DNA of 62,721 bases from Deltaproteobacteria bacterium (GCA_031270705.1 JAISWW010000081.1:1-62721), one strand, 5' to 3'. Positions 18,206 through 28,023 are shown, counted from the stretch's first letter. The notes: a model not told the origin generated them from the sequence alone. Translations and numbers: made by a program.

Positions 18206-18822
18206 TGGCTGGCTCCCTTTTTGTCATCAGCGCCCCCTCCGGCTCAGGCAAATCCTCTTTAATCCAGAGACTTTTGCGGCGCAACAACTGCCCGCGCTTA
18301 GATTACTCCGTCTCCTTTACCACGCGCTCGCCCCGCCCGGGCGAAGAGGATGGTCGCGATTACAACTTCATTGATCACGCCACTTTCCAAGAAATGATCC
18401 AAAACAAGGGCTTTTTGGAATGGGCCCAAGTCTTTGATAACTTTTACGGCACGGGCCGAGAATGGGTCAACCAGCGCCTTCAGGCTGACCGAGACATCTT
18501 GGTGGACGTGGACGTGGTTGGGGCCAAAAACCTAAAGCTCAGCTTGCCCTCGGCCATCATGCTTTTTATGGTGCCCCCCAATCGCCTGGAACTGACTAAC
18601 CGACTGACCAAAAGAAACACCGAAACCCCTGAGGAAGTGGCTAGACGCCTAGCCAAGTCGAACTGGGAAATCGAGCAAAGATTTTTTTTTGATTACCTGG
18701 TTATTAACGACAATCTGGAAGAGGCGGTTTTGGAAGTGGAAAATATCATAAATCGCCAAAATGGCCACCTGGTCGTCGATAGGGAAGCCTTTTGGCCAAC
18801 ATTTTTCCAAGAAAACCAATAA
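18205..18822 (+). CDS. gmk: Guanylate kinase
   Basis: A 205-residue enzyme that converts GMP to GDP with ATP. The P-loop APSGSGKSS is at residues 10-18, the GMP-binding TTRSPRPGEEDGRDYNFI stretch follows, and the lid region with RRLAKSNWEIEQ is intact. A run of nine T inside codons for three Phe (near 18682-18690) is a possible slippage site but the frame is open. It overlaps the rRNA methyltransferase start. Confidence 0.96.
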   Translation: MAGSLFVISAPSGSGKSSLIQRLLRRNNCPRLDYSVSFTTRSPRPGEEDGRDYNFIDHATFQEMIQNKGFLEWAQVFDNFYGTGREWVNQRLQADRDILVDVDVVGAKNLKLSLPSAIMLFMVPPNRLELTNRLTKRNTETPEEVARRLAKSNWEIEQRFFFDYLVINDNLEEAVLEVENIINRQNGHLVVDREAFWPTFFQENQ

Positions 18823-19598
18823 AGCGCCCAAAAACCAGCGCCCAAAAACCCCAGGCGAACTTGATCGTGGGTTTGACGCCCGTTCTAGCCGCTTTAAGGG
18901 CTCGAGGCGCTGAGGCTCTCTCCTTGTGGATCGCCAATACTCGCTCCCCGGGGCCCATCTTGGCGGAAATTGTGGATTTGGCCCAAGAGCTCGGTCTCCC
19001 CATCCAAAAAGTCGACCGCCAGGAGCTCGACCGCTTGTCTCTGACCCTCCACCAAGGCGTCATCGCTCAATTTAAGCCTAGGCCTGTCCTGGCCTGGGGA
19101 GATTTTTTAGCTAGCCTAGATCTAAAGAACGCTCCTCAAAAGAATTGTCTCCTTTTAGCCTTGGATCATTTGGAAGATCCCCATAACCTGGGGGCCCTCT
19201 GGCGATCGAGCGCGGCTTTTGGCGTTAAAGGCCTCATTTGCCCCAAAGACCGAGCCGCCCTCCCCACCCAGGTGGTCTACAAAACAGCCGCCGGCGGGGC
19301 CGAGGTGACGCCTCTATTTGAGGTCACCAATCTGGTTCGGGCTTTGGAAGACCTAAAAGAAAAAGGCTTTTGGCTCGTGGGAGCCGAAGGCGAAGAAGGC
19401 CAAAGCCTTTGGGATTTCGCTTTTCCCGAGCGGACGGTTCTCATCCTTGGCTCGGAAGGCCAAGGCTTAAGCCGCTTAGTTCGCGAAAAAACCGATTTTT
19501 TAGTCCATATCCCTTTGACTGGGCCCATCAACTCTTTAAACGTCTCCGCCGCGGGAGCGGTTCTTTTGGCCGCCTACGCGAAAACGTTCCAGCCCTAA
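18792..19598 (+). CDS. rlmB: TrmH/RlmB-family 2'-O-ribose RNA methyltransferase
   Basis: A SpoU-family methyltransferase of 268 residues that probably methylates G2251 of 23S rRNA. It has the L7Ae-like substrate domain (about 22-100) and the three SPOUT motifs: NLGALWRSSAAFGVKG, LILGSEGQGLSRLV and IPLTGPINSLNVSAAGAVLLA. The only upstream start, TTG at 18792, overlaps the end of gmk by 31 bases. The first ~20 residues are basic and come partly from a 14-bp tandem duplication, so the true start could be slightly downstream. RlmB is the best guess within the TrmH group. Confidence 0.88.
   Translation: MANIFPRKPIKRPKTSAQKPQANLIVGLTPVLAALRARGAEALSLWIANTRSPGPILAEIVDLAQELGLPIQKVDRQELDRLSLTLHQGVIAQFKPRPVLAWGDFLASLDLKNAPQKNCLLLALDHLEDPHNLGALWRSSAAFGVKGLICPKDRAALPTQVVYKTAAGGAEVTPLFEVTNLVRALEDLKEKGFWLVGAEGEEGQSLWDFAFPERTVLILGSEGQGLSRLVREKTDFLVHIPLTGPINSLNVSAAGAVLLAAYAKTFQP
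18824..18851 (+). repeat. 14-bp tandem duplication near the rlmB start
   Basis: AGCGCCCAAAAACC occurs twice in direct succession just after the gmk stop codon, inside the basic N-terminal leader of the methyltransferase. Confidence 0.8.
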
Positions 19599-19670
19599 AT
19601 GATTCTGGCCCGCCCAAAAAATAACCCTAGCCCCAAAGCGCTGAAAGCTATTTTTTAATAACCAGCGCGC

Positions 19671-21884
19671 TTAATGACCAGCTCTTAATGGCGCGTCTTT
19701 CGACAACTGACCGAGCCTAATTTGGGACTCCTGGGCCAAGGCGGCGATTAAAGCCAGGTTATTAACTTTAGCCCGCTTTTCGTCTTTCATATTGTCGGCC
19801 ACCACGGAGTAATCGGCGGGAGCCAGCTCAGTTAAGCGCTTAAGGGCCAAGCTTTCCTTCGCGTTTAAATCTCGCCCGCTGAGAGGCTTTAAAAAAACCT
19901 TAAAAAGCTCCGTTTGGCCAGACTCTCCCAAAGGCCCAAACTCCACCTTGCGCCCTAAGCGTCTCCGGGCGGCTTTATCCAAGCTGTCAGGCCGGTTTGT
20001 CGTCCCAATAAATAAACCCGTAAAAAGATCGAGACAAGTGAGAAACTCATTGACCAAAGACAATTCCCAGCTTCTGACGGCCATGTCGCGGCTATACAGA
20101 AACGACTCGACTTCGTCAATGATGATTACGCCTAAAGAGTTTTCGTATTGACGAAAGACGTTGGCCAAATTGGCCTCGCTCTCGCCCACGTATTTGGAAA
20201 TTATGTCCGAAGAGCGAACGTGGGTTAAATCGAGATCCAACTCATAGGCCAAATAGTTAGATAGCTCCGTTTTCCCTACGCCTGGCGGGCCATAAAACAA
20301 TAATTTTTGCCCTTGGCGATCTTCGGTGGCGGCTAAAAGGCTCCGATCGCGCCAGGCTTTAAGGTTAGACAACAAGACGTCCACCGGCGGATCGATGGTT
20401 AAAGCCTCGACTCGGTAGGTGGGGGCGATTTTTAAAGGTTTCGTCCTCTGTCCTTTTAGCTCAAGGTTGGAGCGCAATTGTTTTTTGAGCCAAAGCTCAG
20501 CGTTTTGGCTACTACTGGGTTTAAGGTCGCGCGTGGCCAATAAGGAATGGGCAATCACAAACTGACTCACCGCGAATTCCTTGGCTAACCCCCTTAAAGA
20601 AGGCTCTGGCAAAAGCTCTTCGCCTAAGGCTTTTTGCTCGCGTCGCCAAATCTCAAGTCTGGCCTTGGCGCCTAAAGGCGCAAACTTTAAGCTATAAATG
20701 AACAGATCTTTAATAGAGCTAGGGATAACGCTCTCGTCATTAACGATCCAAAGACAAGGCGGCCCATTTCGCCGAAAAAAGTCGTCTAGCCAGCCGATTT
20801 CCGGGCTCAAAAAATCGGCCTTTTTTCTATTCGTGACCCCAAAGTTTAGATCGCTCAAAAACTTGTCCGCCTCGTCCACGATGAGAACCGAGTTAGGGGA
20901 GCTCGACAAAAAGTTGTGGGCCAAAAACAAGTTATCGCGATACTCGGAGAGTTTTACGACTTTGGCCAGCTCAAAAGCTTTGGTTTTTGTTTCCTGGGCC
21001 AAAAATCTGGCCAACTGGGTTTTGCCCACGCCCTTAGGACCATAAAATAGAATATGGATAGGAGAGGTAGTTGGGGTAGTCAGAAGCTTTTTAAGCATCT
21101 CTAAGGTTGGCGGATCCAGACCAAAATCTTTGGCCGTTAAAATTGGGGCTTCGGCTTTGACCAGAGCCCCCACGGCCAAAGGCGACTCGCCAAAGTCCAA
21201 AAGTCGGAAAAAACTCTCGTTTAAATCCAAGGATGGGCCAGGAGACTCTTCCTCAATTATCCCAAGCTTTAACAAACGCCCAGAAAAAGCCGCCATAGCC
21301 TCGGCTTTATTGGTATCCAAAAGACCAGCCAGAAGCGAGCGATTGGCCACGGCGAAAATCTCCAGCTCCTCGTCTAAATACTGATCCAAGGGCCGATACA
21401 TTTCCATGACAAAAAGAGCCTTGACCAAATTCAGCTCAACCTGGTTGAGCTTGAGCGTGTCTTTTAAATGTTGAAACCTCAGCTCAACGGGATCGCTTAA
21501 TAATTTTTTCGCGCTCGCGGCCTTTTGGGCTTCCAGGGCGGCCAATAAATTGTTAATGGCTAAATTGTAAGTCGCCCGAGGAGCCTCTTTCAGTTTTTTA
21601 TGGAGGCTCTCGGCGAGGGAGTCAGAGTGTCGCGAGCCATAATAAATAGTTTTCGCGGTCTCCGAGGAATCTTGCCGCAAAGCGGCCAAAAATTTTTCCT
21701 CGCCTAGCCCGATAATTAGCGACTCCAGGCCATTTTGGCCAAAGACCCTGGTCTGGGCCAGCGCCCGACTAACCAAGATCCGAACCTGGCATTCCGGCCA
21801 CTGGTTAGACTCGTCGATCTCCAATTTTGGATGGAAAATGGGGACTCTTGTTTTAAAATAACGCGATAAACGTTTAAAGCTCAT
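19671..21884 (-). CDS. Tandem-array AAA+ ATPase, copy 1 (double AAA domain, COG0464-like)
   Basis: A 737-residue protein with an N-terminal helical/winged-helix-like region (about 1-245) and two AAA+ domains. D1 has Walker A near 282 (GPKGVGKTQ), Walker B IVDEADKF and an Asn in the sensor-1 place (WIVNDE), but no arginine where D2 has RRRLGRKVEF. D2 has Walker A near 531 (GPPGVGKTE), Walker B IIIDEVESF, sensor 1 GTTNRPD and that arginine-finger segment. This is the Vps4/SpoVK-like type: D2 looks catalytic, D1 probably structural or nucleotide-binding. It is the most distal gene of the array, 71 bp after copy 2, with AAGGA before the ATG. The substrate and process are unknown. Confidence 0.88.
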   Translation of the reverse strand: MSFKRLSRYFKTRVPIFHPKLEIDESNQWPECQVRILVSRALAQTRVFGQNGLESLIIGLGEEKFLAALRQDSSETAKTIYYGSRHSDSLAESLHKKLKEAPRATYNLAINNLLAALEAQKAASAKKLLSDPVELRFQHLKDTLKLNQVELNLVKALFVMEMYRPLDQYLDEELEIFAVANRSLLAGLLDTNKAEAMAAFSGRLLKLGIIEEESPGPSLDLNESFFRLLDFGESPLAVGALVKAEAPILTAKDFGLDPPTLEMLKKLLTTPTTSPIHILFYGPKGVGKTQLARFLAQETKTKAFELAKVVKLSEYRDNLFLAHNFLSSSPNSVLIVDEADKFLSDLNFGVTNRKKADFLSPEIGWLDDFFRRNGPPCLWIVNDESVIPSSIKDLFIYSLKFAPLGAKARLEIWRREQKALGEELLPEPSLRGLAKEFAVSQFVIAHSLLATRDLKPSSSQNAELWLKKQLRSNLELKGQRTKPLKIAPTYRVEALTIDPPVDVLLSNLKAWRDRSLLAATEDRQGQKLLFYGPPGVGKTELSNYLAYELDLDLTHVRSSDIISKYVGESEANLANVFRQYENSLGVIIIDEVESFLYSRDMAVRSWELSLVNEFLTCLDLFTGLFIGTTNRPDSLDKAARRRLGRKVEFGPLGESGQTELFKVFLKPLSGRDLNAKESLALKRLTELAPADYSVVADNMKDEKRAKVNNLALIAALAQESQIRLGQLSKDAPLRAGH

Positions 21885-21955
21885 GGCTTTATCCTTTTAG
21901 CTTAGGCCAAGGGGTCGTTTTTGAGACGCCCCGAATTTAAATATGGATCGAACAT

Positions 21956-24178
21956 TTAACTGGCTAATGGCCGGAGGCGTTCGCTCGCGACCTGGGCCAA
22001 AGATCTTAAAAGAGTCTGGTTATCTAAGCCATTCTCGGCTACTGAGCCAAATAAGGCGGAGCTCTCCGCGACCACGGCAAAATCGGCTGGGACAAGCTGG
22101 GTTAATCGCGAAAGGAGCTCGATCTCGCCATAAGTCAATTCCTGGCCAGTCAAGGGTTTTAGAACGGCGTTAAAAAGCTCAAGTTTGCCCAAATCCGCCA
22201 AAGGCCCAAACTTGATCTCGCGCCCTAAACGCCTTCTGGCCGCTGGATCGAGATTGGCCGGTCGATTGCTGGTTCCAATAAAAAGACCCGTAAAACGATC
22301 TAGGCCGGCCAAAAACTCGTTGACCCTGGATAGTTCCCAAGGCTCTTGGGCCCGCGCTCGATTAAAAAGAAAAGACTCCACCTCATCGACCAAAATGATC
22401 CCTAAGGCGTTTTGATATTTTTTAAAAAGTTGGGCGATATTGGCTTCGCTTTGGCCGACATATGGGGAAATCAAATCGGAAAAACGAACCTGGGTCAGTT
22501 CCAGATCGAGCTCATAAGCCAAATAGTTCGCCAACTCCGTCTTGCCCGTCCCCGGCCCGCCAGAAAATAATAATTTTTGGCCTTTTCGCTCTTCGTGGGG
22601 CAAAATTAGCGAGCGGTCACGCCAAGCCAATAAGCTAGCCAAGAGGTCGGCCACGGACGGGTTAAGGCTTAAAACCGTCGCTCGATAGCTGGGGGCCATC
22701 TTCTGGGACTTAAAACGCTGGTTATTGAGCTCCAGGTTAGCCCGGGCTTGCTTCCGCGTCCAAAGCTCGGCTAGGCCGGGATCGGGTTCCGGACTCTTGG
22801 TTAAAATTTCCTGGGTAAGGTGAAAAAAATGGTTAATAGCCGCTGGAGAGATGGGGTAGTCCTTGGCCAAGAGGCGCGATGAGCTGTCTGGCCAAAGATC
22901 AACCTTAGCTTTCTTTTGGGCCCGCCGCCAAATTTCTAGTCGGGCTTTAGTCCCTAAGGGCTCAAATTTCTGGCTAAAAGCGAATAAGTCTTTTGTAGAC
23001 GCGCTAAGGCCCTTAATATTATTGACAATCCACAGACATGGCGGGCCATTTTTGCGCAAGAACTCCGCCCAAAAGCTTTGAGCCGGAAAAAGCTTCGCGG
23101 CCTGGCTCTCGCTGAGCCAACCAAAGGGAGGATCTTGTAAAATCTTGTCCGCCTCGTCAATTATGAGCCAAGATCCCTCGCTTTTCTCTAAGGCCCGCCG
23201 AGCCAAAATGATCCGATTCCGATAATCCGCGACTAAAGCCGGCCTTTGGATCTCAAAAGCTGAGCCAGGAAGGAGGGCGGCCAATAATCTGGCCATCTGG
23301 GTTTTGCCCACGTTTTTCGGGCCATAAAAAAGGATATGGGTCGACGAAGGGCCTTTGCCTTTTAAAAGTTTTTTGAGTAACTCCCAAGTATTAGGATCGA
23401 AATTAAAATCCTTGGCCGTCAATTCAGGCCCCAAAGCCTTGGTCAAAAAACTCAACTTTTTCGCGGAATCGGGCGAATCAAAATACTGAAAAAACCCATC
23501 CCCGAGGCCCAAATGGCCATAAAAGCCCAAATGGCCATATTCTTTCAATATCAAGCCATAATCGATCGTCCGACCCCTGAGAGCCTCCCGCAGGGCCTCT
23601 TGGCTAGCCTCCAAAAGGCCAGCTAGACTCGGCCAATTATCTTTTGTAAATAACTTGATACCCAAGACCAAATAATCGTCCAAAGGGGCGACCGCTTCCA
23701 TGACAAATAGTAATTTCAATAAACTAAGCTCTAAAGAACTCAAACATAAAGTCTCTTTTAAGTCTTGAAACTTTCTTTCAATAGGCTCCTCTTGAATTAA
23801 GCTTTTTCGCTCTTCCAAAAACGTATTTAAAACCTCTAGCTCGCTATCAATTAAATCGGAAAATTTTAGATATTTCAGCCTATCCGGCTCATTAAAAATT
23901 GTATCGAGGGTCTGAGAATAATTTTTTGAAAGAATAGGATCGTTTGGCCATTCAATATCAGATCTTCTTATTATGGTCACTAAAAAAGGCTCGTCTCCCA
24001 AGCCGAACCTCAGCGCGGCTAGGAATAACGCGCCTAAAACCCGATTTTGTCCCAAAGCTTTATAAAGGAAATGACAGACATAATATTTAAGCCACAGGTT
24101 ATCATCGCTTAAACCCAGCTTTGAGCTATAAATCGGCTCAAACTTGGTAAAAGGGCGAGCGAATCTTTTTAAAGTCAT
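21956..24178 (-). CDS. Tandem-array AAA+ ATPase, copy 2 (double AAA domain)
   Basis: A 740-residue paralogue of copies 1 and 3 along its whole length. D1: Walker A GPKNVGKTQ near 285, Walker B IIDEADKI, Asn in WIVNN, no arginine finger. D2: Walker A GGPGTGKTE near 539, Walker B ILVDEVESF, sensor 1 GTSNRPA, and RRRLGREIKF. The N-terminal region carries the family pattern LCLSSLELSLLKLLFVME. The start overlaps the stop of copy 3 (ATGA), so translation is coupled and the two products may be made in similar amounts, which fits a mixed oligomer (inference). Confidence 0.88.
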   Translation of the reverse strand: MTLKRFARPFTKFEPIYSSKLGLSDDNLWLKYYVCHFLYKALGQNRVLGALFLAALRFGLGDEPFLVTIIRRSDIEWPNDPILSKNYSQTLDTIFNEPDRLKYLKFSDLIDSELEVLNTFLEERKSLIQEEPIERKFQDLKETLCLSSLELSLLKLLFVMEAVAPLDDYLVLGIKLFTKDNWPSLAGLLEASQEALREALRGRTIDYGLILKEYGHLGFYGHLGLGDGFFQYFDSPDSAKKLSFLTKALGPELTAKDFNFDPNTWELLKKLLKGKGPSSTHILFYGPKNVGKTQMARLLAALLPGSAFEIQRPALVADYRNRIILARRALEKSEGSWLIIDEADKILQDPPFGWLSESQAAKLFPAQSFWAEFLRKNGPPCLWIVNNIKGLSASTKDLFAFSQKFEPLGTKARLEIWRRAQKKAKVDLWPDSSSRLLAKDYPISPAAINHFFHLTQEILTKSPEPDPGLAELWTRKQARANLELNNQRFKSQKMAPSYRATVLSLNPSVADLLASLLAWRDRSLILPHEERKGQKLLFSGGPGTGKTELANYLAYELDLELTQVRFSDLISPYVGQSEANIAQLFKKYQNALGIILVDEVESFLFNRARAQEPWELSRVNEFLAGLDRFTGLFIGTSNRPANLDPAARRRLGREIKFGPLADLGKLELFNAVLKPLTGQELTYGEIELLSRLTQLVPADFAVVAESSALFGSVAENGLDNQTLLRSLAQVASERLRPLAS

Positions 24179-26412
24179 TGTAGGTTGGCCCCTTTTTCCA
24201 CGATCTCTTTTTCCATGATCATTTTTTCCATAATCTCTTTTAGGGCCTCTAATATGGCCAAGTTACATAAGCTTTTAGGCGCGAAATTATTTAAGTTATC
24301 GGCGAGGGTCGCGAAATCAGAAGGCCTCAAACCCCGTAAAAGCTTAAGACGTTCCTTTTCGTCTTTTGTCAAAGCCTGGCCAGTTATTGGCTTAAAATAA
24401 GCCTCAAAAAGCTCAATTTGGCCAAACTCGCTTAAAGCCCCAAACTCCACCTTGCGCCCCAAACGTCGCCAGGCGGCCTTATCTAAACTTTCTGGCTGGT
24501 TGGTCGTCCCAATAAATAAACCCGTAAAATGATCCAGGCAAGCGAAAAACTCATTAGCCAAAGATAACTCCGAGCTTTGAGCGGCCAGGTCGCGGTTATA
24601 TAAAAACGATTCCACCTCGTCAATGAGTATAATCCCCAAAGAATTTTCATATTTGCGGAAAAGAGCCGCCAAATTGGCCTCGCTTTGGCCGCGATAAGGA
24701 GAAATTATGTCCGAGGATCTAATCACGGAAAAATCCAAATCCAGCTCCTCGGCCAAATAGTTGGCCAACTCCGTTTTCCCGGCGCCTGGAGGGCCATAAA
24801 ACAATAATTTTTGCCCAATTCGATCCTCGCTCTCGCTCAAAAGGCTCCGGTCGCGCCAGGCTATAAGGTTAGCCAAAAGCTGAGCCGCCGGGGGATTGGT
24901 CGTTAAGGCTAGGGGGCGATAAGTCGGCCCGATTTTTAGAGGCCGAGTTCCTTGGCCATGGAGCTCCAAGTTGGCTCGCAGTTGTTTTTTCAGCCACAGT
25001 TCGGCTTTTTGCGGGTTTTGGGGCTCAATTTCCCACGTTTTCTGGCCAAAACGGCTAATGGCTAAAGGGCTGACCGCAAATTCCTTGGCCAAATAACGCA
25101 GGGTCTGGTCTTGAAGAAAATTGGCCCCCCGCTCGGCCTCTTCGCGTCGCCAGATTTCCAGTCGCTCTTTAGTCCCCAGCTTATTTAATTTGATCCCTAG
25201 GACAAAGCGATCCAAAATTTCATCCTGGATCCCTTCAGTTTCATTAACAATCCACAGACAAGGTGGGCCATTTTTATTCATGACTAATTCTTGAAAGAAG
25301 CCTTTTTCCGGCTCGAGCGAGTCATCAATATCTTCCGCGTCTTCCGTCCCCCATCCAGCCAAGGGGGACGACAAAAGGCCATCAGCCTGGTCAACAATAA
25401 GAACGCTTCCTTGAACCGTGGCCAAAAAACCATAGCTCAAAAGTAAATTATCGCGAAATTGCCTGAGCCTCTCGCCTGGGTAAACTTCATACGCTTTTCG
25501 ACTGGCCTCCGTGGCCAAAAATCTGGCTAATTGAGTTTTCCCCACGCCTTTGGGCCCATAAATTAAGATATGAGTGGCTCTATTGGATACGCCCTTTAAA
25601 AACTTTTTCAGCGTTTCTAAAGTCTGACCGTCCAAGCGAAAATCTTTTTCCGTCAAAATTGAATTCGCGACCGGAACTAGAAAAGATTGCTCTAAAGGCT
25701 CCTTTCCATAGGTCAAAAACTGAAAAAAGCTCGCGTCCAGGTCAGGGGCTAAGTTCTCTTGGAGAAATATGAAGCCTAATTTTTTCAAGCGCCCGCTCAG
25801 AACCGCGTCAAGCTCTTTTTTGTCGCAACCCAAAGCCCTAAGCAGAAGATGGCGATTTGACTTAAGAAAAATATCTAGCTCAGTATCAAAAAACCTGCGG
25901 CTGATGACGGAATTATCAATAACGATTAAAAAGGCCAAAAAATGTCGCTCCACCTCGCTTAAGCGCAATATCTGGCTCATGGCTTGAAATCTAATTTCAA
26001 CCGGATTTTTTAGGTTGGCCACTTTTAACTCCTCGATTTTGAATCTCACGGCCTCTAACAATTTAGCGATTTTATTGTTGAATTCATCTGTTTCATGACA
26101 TTTAAGGCAGTATGAATTTAAAAAAAATGGATCCTCTAAACAAAACATTGAAAATAAGCTACAAACTCTATCTCCACCAAATGTTTTATCTTGATTAACG
26201 CCTATTAAAATTTTTATTAACCAATAGGCTGTTCGGCTTAGCTCGCTTGTTTGCGCGAATTCGCTTGTTCGCGCCAAAGAGCGGTGGACAAAAATCGCCA
26301 AATAATATCTGACCCAACTCTCAATATTTTTACTCGAAAATATAGATTTCAAGTGTTTAGAAGAGTTTTTATTTACTCTCTTAAAAACGTCATCCGAAAT
26401 TTTTCGGCTCAT
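24175..26412 (-). CDS. Tandem-array AAA+ ATPase, copy 3 (D1 Walker B Glu replaced by Gln)
   Basis: A 745-residue paralogue. I set the start at 26412 (MSRKISDDVF), which aligns with the starts of copies 1 and 2; the longer frame from 26481 only reads through the end of the broken copy 4 in another frame. D1 keeps Walker A (GPKGVGKTQ) but Walker B reads IVDQADG: the catalytic Glu is Gln, so D1 should bind but not hydrolyse ATP. D2 is intact: GPPGAGKTE, ILIDEVESF, GTTNQPE, RRLGRKVEF. An acidic insertion (about residues 350-365, rich in Glu and Asp) is unique to this copy. Confidence 0.87.
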   Translation of the reverse strand: MSRKISDDVFKRVNKNSSKHLKSIFSSKNIESWVRYYLAIFVHRSLARTSEFAQTSELSRTAYWLIKILIGVNQDKTFGGDRVCSLFSMFCLEDPFFLNSYCLKCHETDEFNNKIAKLLEAVRFKIEELKVANLKNPVEIRFQAMSQILRLSEVERHFLAFLIVIDNSVISRRFFDTELDIFLKSNRHLLLRALGCDKKELDAVLSGRLKKLGFIFLQENLAPDLDASFFQFLTYGKEPLEQSFLVPVANSILTEKDFRLDGQTLETLKKFLKGVSNRATHILIYGPKGVGKTQLARFLATEASRKAYEVYPGERLRQFRDNLLLSYGFLATVQGSVLIVDQADGLLSSPLAGWGTEDAEDIDDSLEPEKGFFQELVMNKNGPPCLWIVNETEGIQDEILDRFVLGIKLNKLGTKERLEIWRREEAERGANFLQDQTLRYLAKEFAVSPLAISRFGQKTWEIEPQNPQKAELWLKKQLRANLELHGQGTRPLKIGPTYRPLALTTNPPAAQLLANLIAWRDRSLLSESEDRIGQKLLFYGPPGAGKTELANYLAEELDLDFSVIRSSDIISPYRGQSEANLAALFRKYENSLGIILIDEVESFLYNRDLAAQSSELSLANEFFACLDHFTGLFIGTTNQPESLDKAAWRRLGRKVEFGALSEFGQIELFEAYFKPITGQALTKDEKERLKLLRGLRPSDFATLADNLNNFAPKSLCNLAILEALKEIMEKMIMEKEIVEKGANLQ

Positions 26413-26443
26413 ATTTTTATCCTCTAACTCTTTCTGAACCCGC

Positions 26444-27948
26444 CTAGCCGAACAATTGCCCCAGGCGGGATTTTGACTCATTTTCCAAAGCGTTTATTAA
26501 ACGCGAATTGGTAATTTTGGCCTCCGGAACGTAAGACATGTTATCGGCCACCACCGCGTAATCCGCGGGAGCGAGTTGAGTCAAAAGCTTAAGGCGCTAG
26601 GACTCGGTTTTATTCAGAGCCCGCCCAGTTAAAGGTTTTAAAAAGGCCTCAAATAACTCAATTTTGCCAGAGTCTTCCAAAGCCCTAAACTCCACCTTCC
26701 GCCCTAACCTCCTCAGACCAGCGTTATCGAGCCTATCAGGGCGGTTAGTCGTCCCTATGAATAAACCCTTATATAAATCCAAACAAGTTAAAAACTCATT
26801 AACAAACCTTAACTCCCAGGATCTAAGAGCCATGTCTCGGCTAAAAAGAAGCGACTCCAGCTCATCAATCAGCAAAATCCCCAGACTCGACTCCCGCTTC
26901 CGAAATAGATTGGCCAAATTGCGCTCGCTTTCGCCAACCCATGGGGACATCACGTCCGAGACTCGGGCCTGAGTTAGCTCCAAATCCAGCTCGTAAGCCA
27001 AATAGTTGGCCAACTCTGTCTTCCCCAGTCCTGGAGGCCCATAGAATAACAATTTAAGACCTTGCCGCTCCTCCATGGCTCGACTTTTGTTCCGGTCTCG
27101 CCAAACTTTTAGGCTAGCCACTAGCTCGTTTATGGGTGGGTTAGTGGCCAAAGCCTCAATCCTATAGGTCGGCGAAAACCTCACAGGCTTAGATCTCCGC
27201 CCCAGGAGATCCAAATATGACCATAATTGTTTTTTAGCCAAAGCTCAGCCTTTTTAGCGTCCTGGCTCTCTATTTTCCAAGTTTTATTAAAAAACTTTTT
27301 GATCTCATCCTCGTTAACGTCAAACTCATTGGCTAGACGCCGCAATGAGTCATCCGGCAAGAGTTTTCTTTTAAAGGTAGCTTGCTGTTTCCGCCAGAGA
27401 CGTAACCTCTCCGTAGCCCCTAATTTTTCAAACTTGACGTTGTAGTCAAATATCTCCAAAATTGATTCGTCTATGTCTTCTAGGCTCTCAACGATCCAAA
27501 AACAGGCCGCTTCTTTTTGGCTCATAAAAACTGATAAATTCCATGTTCCCTTGAAATTTTTATATTTGACTGGCCCATCAAAGGTAGATTGTGAGAGTAT
27601 CTCCTCAGCGTTATCAATAATGAGGATATGGCCAGGGCCAGAACCCAGAATATCATGAGCCATGACTATATTCTCGCGGAAATTTTCGGTCGATTGGCCA
27701 AATCTAACCTCAAAAGCTGGCCACTTGACCGCCTCAGCTAAAAATCTGGCCAATTGATTTTTGCCAGCTCCTTTTGGCCCATGCAGGAGAATATGAGTTG
27801 AGCTAATTCCTGGGACGGTAATAAGCGTTTTTAGAAACTCCAAGGTTTCTGGATCAAGTTTAAAATCCTCCGCCAACATTGTGGCGGCTTCCGCCTTACG
27901 CGCTATTTTCGAGTCAATTGTCAGATCTTTTACTGGTAATTTTCTCAC
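26444..27948 (-). pseudogene. Tandem-array AAA+ ATPase, copy 4, truncated and frameshifted
   Basis: A fourth paralogue in three pieces. The N-terminal ~230 residues are missing: a GTG at 27948 opens just before D1. D1 is decayed (Walker A GPKGAGKNQ with Thr to Asn; Walker B IIDNAEE with Glu to Asn; sensor-1 Asn lost). At 27229-27237 one base is missing compared with the other copies (CTCAAAAAACAA became CTAAAAAACAA), which shifts the frame. D2 then continues well conserved (GPPGLGKTE, LLIDELES, GTTNRPD) until an in-frame TAG at 26597-26599, after which homologous sequence runs to a TAG at 26444. Expression by ribosomal frameshifting is discussed in the findings. It is promoter-proximal in the array. 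Confidence 0.82.
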
Positions 27949-27994
27949 GCTGACACCAATTTGGGGTTTAGCCTTTTTTCGCCAAAATCAAGTT

Positions 27995-28023
27995 ATTATA
28001 ATCGTCATATTGAGGATAGACAA
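27995..28023 (-). promoter_or_regulatory. Sigma-70 promoter of the AAA+ array
   Basis: On the minus strand TTGTCT (28023-28018), a 17-base spacer, and a perfect TATAAT (28000-27995). Transcription would start near 27988, about 40 bases before the GTG of copy 4, and run through copies 3, 2 and 1. No terminator was seen between the copies. Confidence 0.65.

Noticed and set aside
18681-18690. Phase variation of gmk through a run of nine T
   Set aside because: The tract encodes three conserved-region Phe codons of an essential enzyme; on/off switching is implausible.
26413-26481. 23-residue N-terminal extension of AAA+ copy 3
   Set aside because: This stretch is the 3' end of the broken copy 4 read in another frame; copies 1 and 2 start at the position equivalent to 26412.
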